DNA of 64,000 nt from CAVREM01 sp963728825. GTDB lineage: Bacteria > Acidobacteriota > Vicinamibacteria > Vicinamibacterales > CAVVIG01. The DNA is taken from the NCBI GenBank assembly GCA_963728825.1, contig CAVSLA010000006.1, forward strand, positions 124,001-188,000. The letters are read 5' to 3'. The position numbers and the translations under genes were made by a program. The notes below the pieces were generated by a model. That model saw only the letters and a list, made by a program, of their open reading frames with translations. It searched no databases and was not told where the DNA came from. Of the stretch, positions 59,517 to 64,000 are shown piece after piece; within the stretch, counting starts at the first letter, position 1; every line of letters begins with the position of its first letter.

Positions 59517-62476
59517 CTAGAACCGGAATCCGGCCGCGATCCGCCACGTCCGGCCGCCCGTTCCGCCGATCGACGGAACCGGGAACTGGTTGTTGTTGTT
59601 CGCCAGCCCGTGAATCGATCCGCGGGTGAAGTCGGTACCGAGGCCGTTGCTGTCGACCGGTGAGTTCGGGTCGGGGTTCACGGTCGTGTTCCAGCGCGAT
59701 CAGCTTCTGGTTGTTGAACGCGTTGAAAACGGCGAAGTTGAGCTACGGGCGCAGCGTCCTGAACACCGGGATGTTGTAGGTCGCGGCCGAGGTCGAACAC
59801 CTGGAAGCCCTTGAACCGGTTGGCGCCGCGCTCGCTGAAGTACACGTCCTGGCTGTCCGGCGCGTCCGGATAACCAGCCGCCTCCAGCTTGTCTCCCTGG
59901 GTCGCGTTGATGTCCTGGCCGCAGCGCGATGTAGCTGTAGGACGTGCCCGAGTCGATGCGCCACAGGGCGGACAGCGCCGCGTCGCCGAAGCGCCCGATG
60001 CCGAGGTTGTAGATCGTCCACAGACGCACCTTGTGGGGCTGGTAATCGTACATGCGGCCGTCAGGGAAGTGCCGAGCTGCGTTGAAGATCTCCGGGTAGT
60101 CGCCGATACGGCCGGTGACGCCCGGCTGGTTCGCCGCCTCACCCTCGTAGTTGCCGTCGTTCTTCAACTGCAGCGTGTAGTGGCCGTTGAGCGTCCAGCG
60201 GTTGCTCAGGTTATAGCGACCCTGGAACAGCAGAGCCTGGTACTGGCGCCAGGCCAGGTCGGTGTTGCGGTAGAGGACGTTGGTGAACGTGCCGACTTCG
60301 AACCCGTCTGACGACCACGTCCGTCGTGCCGTTGTCGATGTCGATGAGGTCCTCGATGATCCCGCCGAAATCGCGCTGGACGTAGGTGCCTTCGGAGTAG
60401 CCGCGGCCGTTCATCACGTCCATGCCGTACGACGCGGAGAACTCCTTGACGACCGGTGACGACAGGCCGCTTCGAAGAAGATGTTCGTGGTCGGGAACTG
60501 GCCCAACACGTGACGTAGTTGGCCGGGTTGAAGCCCGGCGGCAAAGTTGCGGCCCTGTCCGGCCGGACCGGCGTAGATGCCCAGCAGCAAGTCGGGGTTG
60601 CCGACGTTGTTGTTGTCGCCGACCTGCGCCTCGTTGTAGCGGCCCGCGTAGCGGCCGTAGGTCGCGTGGACGATGTGCTTGCCGTTGCCCTGCACGTCGT
60701 AGGCGACGGCGAGGCGCGGCACGATCGTGTCGGTGTCGACGCCGATCGAGACCGCCGGTCGCTTCGCTGCGGGCGCGCTCGTAGCGGAAGCCGAGGTCCG
60801 CCGACCAGTGGTTGTTGACGCCCAGTGGTCCTGGGCGTAAATCGAGTTGTTGTCGACGTTGAGCTCTGCGCCGCGGACTCGGCAGCCAGTTCTCGATCAG
60901 CGTCTTGCCGGGGACGAACAGCGGGATGGAGGAAGCCCTGCGCGTCGAACACCGGGTTGCCCGCCGGCGTCGGTCGCGTAGTCGGCGTCGAACACGTAGC
61001 CGGTCGACGACTGCGAGTTGCCGCCAGTCCGCTGGCTGCGGAAGAACTCGTAGCCGCCCTTGATCTCGTGACGGCCCGCACGCTGGCTGTTGAGGAAGTA
61101 GGTCAGGTTGCCGGTGAACTGGATGTTGTTCCGGTTCTCGGGGTCGGTCGCGTCGAAGTACTGCGCGTTGTAGTGGCCGAGCGTCTGCGTCGAACGTGAT
61201 GAACGGCGACTCGACGATGTTCGTCAGGCTGCCGCCTGAGTTCTCGAACCCGAAGTTGCGCTGCGAGAACTGCGCCTCGACCAGCAGGTCGTTGCGCAGA
61301 ATCCCGCGGTAGTTCGCATAGGTATACCAGTTCGGCAGCGTGCGATCGCCGACGGCAAACTGGTCGATGCTGAAGGCGAAGGTCGGCCGGCTCGCCTGCT
61401 CGGTGCTGTTGTTCAGATAGCCGCCCTGAATGGTGTGGTTCGAAGCGACCGTCCCGGTCAGCTTGATCTCACCGCGCTTGTTGGTGTCGGTCTGTGTGTT
61501 GGCGAGGTTGGTCTGCGGCAGCGGCGTCGACGTCGACGGTCTCGCGACGGCCGCATCGCGCCGAAGAACCACAGTTTGTCGCGCATGATCGGTCCGCCGA
61601 GGGTGGCTTCATGCGAGAACTGCAGATCGTCGAGCCGGGCCGCCGCCGCCCGGCAGGTCGCGGGCGTGACGCCCGGCTCCTCGCAGCGCTCGAGCGGCGT
61701 CGTCTTGGTCCACGACGGGTTCGAGAGGTTCGGTCCGCCAGCTGCCGCTGAAGCTGTTGCCGCCGCACTTGGTCATGGCGTTGACGACGCCGCCGGTGAA
61801 GCGGCCGTACTCGGCGGTGATGCCGGAGGTGAGAATCTGCGTCTCCTCGATCGCGTCCTCGATGAAGAGGTTCTGCGGCGAGCCGAACAGGTTGTCGTTG
61901 ACGTCCACGCCGTTCAGCATGAACACGTTGTCGAACGCGAACCCGCCGTTGATGGCGAGCTGGCCGGCGTTCGGCGTGTTCTCGGTGATGCCGGGTGCGA
62001 GCTGCGCGATGCCCTGCAGGCTGCGCGGCGTGGCAAGCGACTGGATCTCCTCGTGCTTGTAAGTTGGCGCCGACGGTCGGGTTGACGATTGGCGCGGGCG
62101 CGGCCGCGACGACCTGCACTTCTTCGGTGCGGCCGGCGGCGGTCAGCGTAATGTTCTGCTCGACGCTGAGGCCGAGGAGCACATCGGTGGTGCGCTTGAC
62201 CGGCGCAAACGATGAAATTTCGTACGTCAACGCGTAGCGTCCCGGCGGCAGCCGCAGGAACGCATACGACCCGTCGCCTTCGGTCGTGGTGCTGCGGATG
62301 CCCTGCAACGCCGGCGATTGGATCGTGACGGTGACGCCGGGGACGGGCAGGTTCTGTTGATCCGACACGGTGCCGCGGATCGAGCCCGTCTGTACGCCCT
62401 GGGCGGAGCTGTCGACGGCGAAGCTGCCCAGCATGACGGCCAGCAGCGCCGCGACGAGCGTGGTCGTTCGTCTCAT
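59517..62476 (-). pseudogene. Oar-like TonB-dependent outer membrane receptor, many frameshifts
   Basis: About 985 residues if repaired. Signal peptide (MRRTTTLVAALLAVMLGSFA), a carboxypeptidase-regulatory-like domain (about 30-105, GSIRGTVSDQQNLPVPGVTV), a plug (NVFMLNGVDVNDNLFGSPQN, TSGITAEYGRFTGGVVNAMT) and a long beta-barrel ending in TWRIAAGFRF, whose terminal Phe is typical of outer membrane proteins. Frames change near 62058 (extra T), 61735 and at several later points. ATG 62476 has AAGGAG upstream. The substrate is unknown; Oar-like members bind peptides or glycans. Confidence 0.85.
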
Positions 62477-62679
62477 TGTGTGCGGTCTCCTTCTTTTGAA
62501 CAGTTGTTCAGCACCCCGTAGAGCATTCGTAATGCCACCCGAAATCATAGGTAATTTGTTCAGCCGGTACGCCACTTTTTCACGGAATTTGACCGTTTGT
62601 TCGAAAAGTGCGGAAATCCGGAAACCCTGATTATCCAAAAGATTAGAGGATTTCCGTCCAATATATTGGATTCCTCAGG

Positions 62680-63527
62680 CTAAGCTCGAGCACGCCTTTT
62701 CGGGGCGCTTCGGGCCTCCGATTTCATCGGTTCCGCCTTCCGCGACGTCGCGCTGATACTGTCGAGGCTCTTGCGCAGGGCGTCCATCAGGTTCACCACT
62801 TTCGGCGGCGCCTCCACTTCGGGCGCCGTCACCTCGCGCCCTTCGATCTTGGCGTCGATGATCTCGCGCAAGCCCGACCTGATAGTCGTCGCGGTACTCC
62901 TCGAAGTCGACCTCGCCGGTCGAACGTTCCCATCACCTGCTGCGCGAGCTTCACTTCGTCGTTCTTGACCGTCGCCGGCATGTCCGCCAGCTCGTCGATC
63001 GCGTCCATGCTCCGGATCTCGTTGGCGTGCCGAAGGGTGTACATGATCAGCCCCTTCTCGCGCGGCTGGACCTTGATCAGATATTCGCGCCCGTAGAGCG
63101 CGACCTTGCCGATGCCGGCCTTGCCCTTCATCCCCTCGCGGATCACCGCAAAGGCTTCTTTCGCAATCGGGCCGTCCGGTGCCAGGTAATACGGCCGCTC
63201 GAGGTAAATCGGATCGATCGCCGTGTCGTCGGTGAACTTCTCGAGATTGATCACCCGCGTCGACTCGACGCGCACCTTCTCGATGTCCTCATCGTCGATG
63301 ACGACGTAGTGCCCTTTCTCGAACTCAAAGCCCTTGACCAGGTCGGTGTTGGGCACTTCGCGCTCGCATTTCGGGCACCAGCGTTTCTGCTGGATGCGCG
63401 ACTGACATTCGGCGTGCAGCTGGTTGAAGCTGAGGGTGGCGCCGGGATCGGTCGCCGGGAACACCTTGATCGGGATGTTGACGAGGCTGATCTTCAAATA
63501 GCCTTTCCACGTGGGTCGAGCGGGCAT
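62680..63527 (-). CDS. ku: Ku protein of bacterial non-homologous end joining, two +1 frameshifts
   Basis: 281 residues after removal of extra bases near 62921 and 62874. WKGYLKISLVNIPIKVFPAT opens the Ku core; QKRWCPKCEREVPNTDLVKG, FEFEKGHYVVIDDEDIEKVR, ERPYYLAPDGPIAKEAFAVI, then VKLAQQVMGTFDGEVDF are all present. The end, rich in Lys, Arg and Ala, is the usual basic tail. Ku binds DNA ends and recruits LigD. No ligD is seen, although the partner could be beyond the window edge. ATG 63527 has GGGAG five bases before it. Confidence 0.85.
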
Positions 63528-63539
63528 GGCACTCCCTAT

Positions 63540-63633
63540 GGGGTCAGATCTTGATTCTTGACCGTCAGTCCCATCGATCGGAGATAACAGCTGGCGGCAT
63601 GGGACTGACGGTCAACAATCAAGATCTGACCCC
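63540..63633. repeat. Long inverted repeat (GGGGTCAGATCTTGATT...)
   Basis: Arms of 35 nt (63540-63574 and 63599-63633) match at 34 positions with a 24-nt loop. It starts 12 bp before the ku start codon and contains the stop codon of the gene to its right (63612-63614). Typical of dispersed REP-type elements. Confidence 0.85.
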
Positions 63634-64000
63634 GGTGTCGGCAGATCGACCTTCTGGTCGACGTGAACATGGAACTGCCGGAATTTTCCGTAGACGGCCG
63701 TGGCCTCGATGTGTCTCCAGTACTGGCCCGGAGACATCGTGCGCGCCGCCTGCAAGTTCGCATACGTCTCATGCATCGCAATCGGCACGAGCAGGCCAAG
63801 CAGCGGCTCCGACTGGTAGCTGACGGTAATTTCCGCCCGCACTGTCGGGTGGTTCGACCGTATCTCACTCATCAGGACACGACCGCTGTGCGGTTCGATC
63901 CAGAACCGGCCCTGGCTGGGGACGTCGCGCCGGTTGATCGGATCGCGGATGATGGTCGGCCGATCGCGCTCCTCGAAGCGGACGACCCAGACCTCCGTCG
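63612..64000 (-). CDS. C-terminal part of an uncharacterised protein, cut by the window edge
   Basis: The frame is open to the right edge, so the N-terminus is missing. About 129 residues are visible, e.g. DPINRRDVPSQGRFWIEPHS, VRAEITVSYQSEPLLGLLVP, MHETYANLQAARTMSPGQYW and GKFRQFHVHVDQKVDLP, which resemble the C-terminal part of acidobacterial exported proteins of unknown role. The final residues GSDLDC and the stop codon are encoded by the inverted repeat. I do not recognise the full family. Confidence 0.6.
   Translation of the reverse strand, partial: TEVWVVRFEERDRPTIIRDPINRRDVPSQGRFWIEPHSGRVLMSEIRSNHPTVRAEITVSYQSEPLLGLLVPIAMHETYANLQAARTMSPGQYWRHIEATAVYGKFRQFHVHVDQKVDLPTPGSDLDC

Overview
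The window is a GC-rich bacterial chromosome fragment, most likely from Acidobacteriota and probably a Vicinamibacteria-type member. Supporting evidence: a von Willebrand factor A protein of the acidobacterial VWFA-related type (25553-26497), a very long duplicated FtsX/MacB-type orphan permease (56876-59323), an Oar-like TonB receptor with a carboxypeptidase-regulatory N-terminus (59517-62476), many metabolic genes in short same-strand runs, and abundant short intergenic repeats. There is no plasmid, phage, CRISPR array, tRNA or rRNA that I can recognise. Taxonomy is inference from gene content only.

Layout. 0.2-5.7 kb is a regulatory block: an NtrC-type activator, a small HTH protein, a mini-protein resembling a histidine kinase phosphoacceptor helix, a FliA/WhiG-like sigma factor behind two identically built operator-like sites, a hybrid histidine kinase and a PCYCGC-type anchored protein. 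5.7-12.5 kb holds a DMT exporter, a hotdog dehydratase, a GAF/PP2C phosphatase, an OB-fold lipoprotein, glutamine synthetase, a double-PDZ protein and a membrane GAF protein. 13.8-20.3 kb carries dsbD, an orphan nuoG and an M1 aminopeptidase. 20.3-25.4 kb carries a second PP2C phosphatase, a Kbl-family enzyme, two membrane proteins and an AlaA-type aminotransferase. 25.5-36.6 kb includes VWA and OmpA envelope proteins, the serC-serA-DUF1015 serine cluster, an M23 peptidase, malQ and an aminotransferase. 36.6-42.4 kb has a HEAT-cyclophilin protein, an M49 peptidase and a beta-CASP nuclease.

42.5-48.6 kb is the most distinctive locus: a Tat-exported molybdenum hydroxylase resembling E. coli PaoABC (2Fe-2S, Moco and FAD/4Fe-4S subunits) followed by a cytochrome b and a coupled small protein. 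Its Moco subunit contains a Gly/Ala/Arg-rich tract of about 155 residues, and a 101-bp leader is duplicated in front of two of the genes. 48.8-55.4 kb holds an MTHFR-like protein, an SDR, pcnB and polA. 55.5-64 kb holds badly frameshifted genes (a conserved membrane protein, a zinc-ribbon GNAT, a TonB receptor, Ku), the ADOP permease and a gene cut by the window edge.

Two window-wide properties matter to any reader. First, about a dozen genes are interrupted by frameshifts, and every one I could resolve is a single extra base; this looks like a systematic sequencing or assembly fault, so I annotate repaired spans. Second, at least nine families of short intergenic repeats occur; several touch stop codons or have entered coding sequences (glnA N-terminus, polA, the C-terminus of the last gene).
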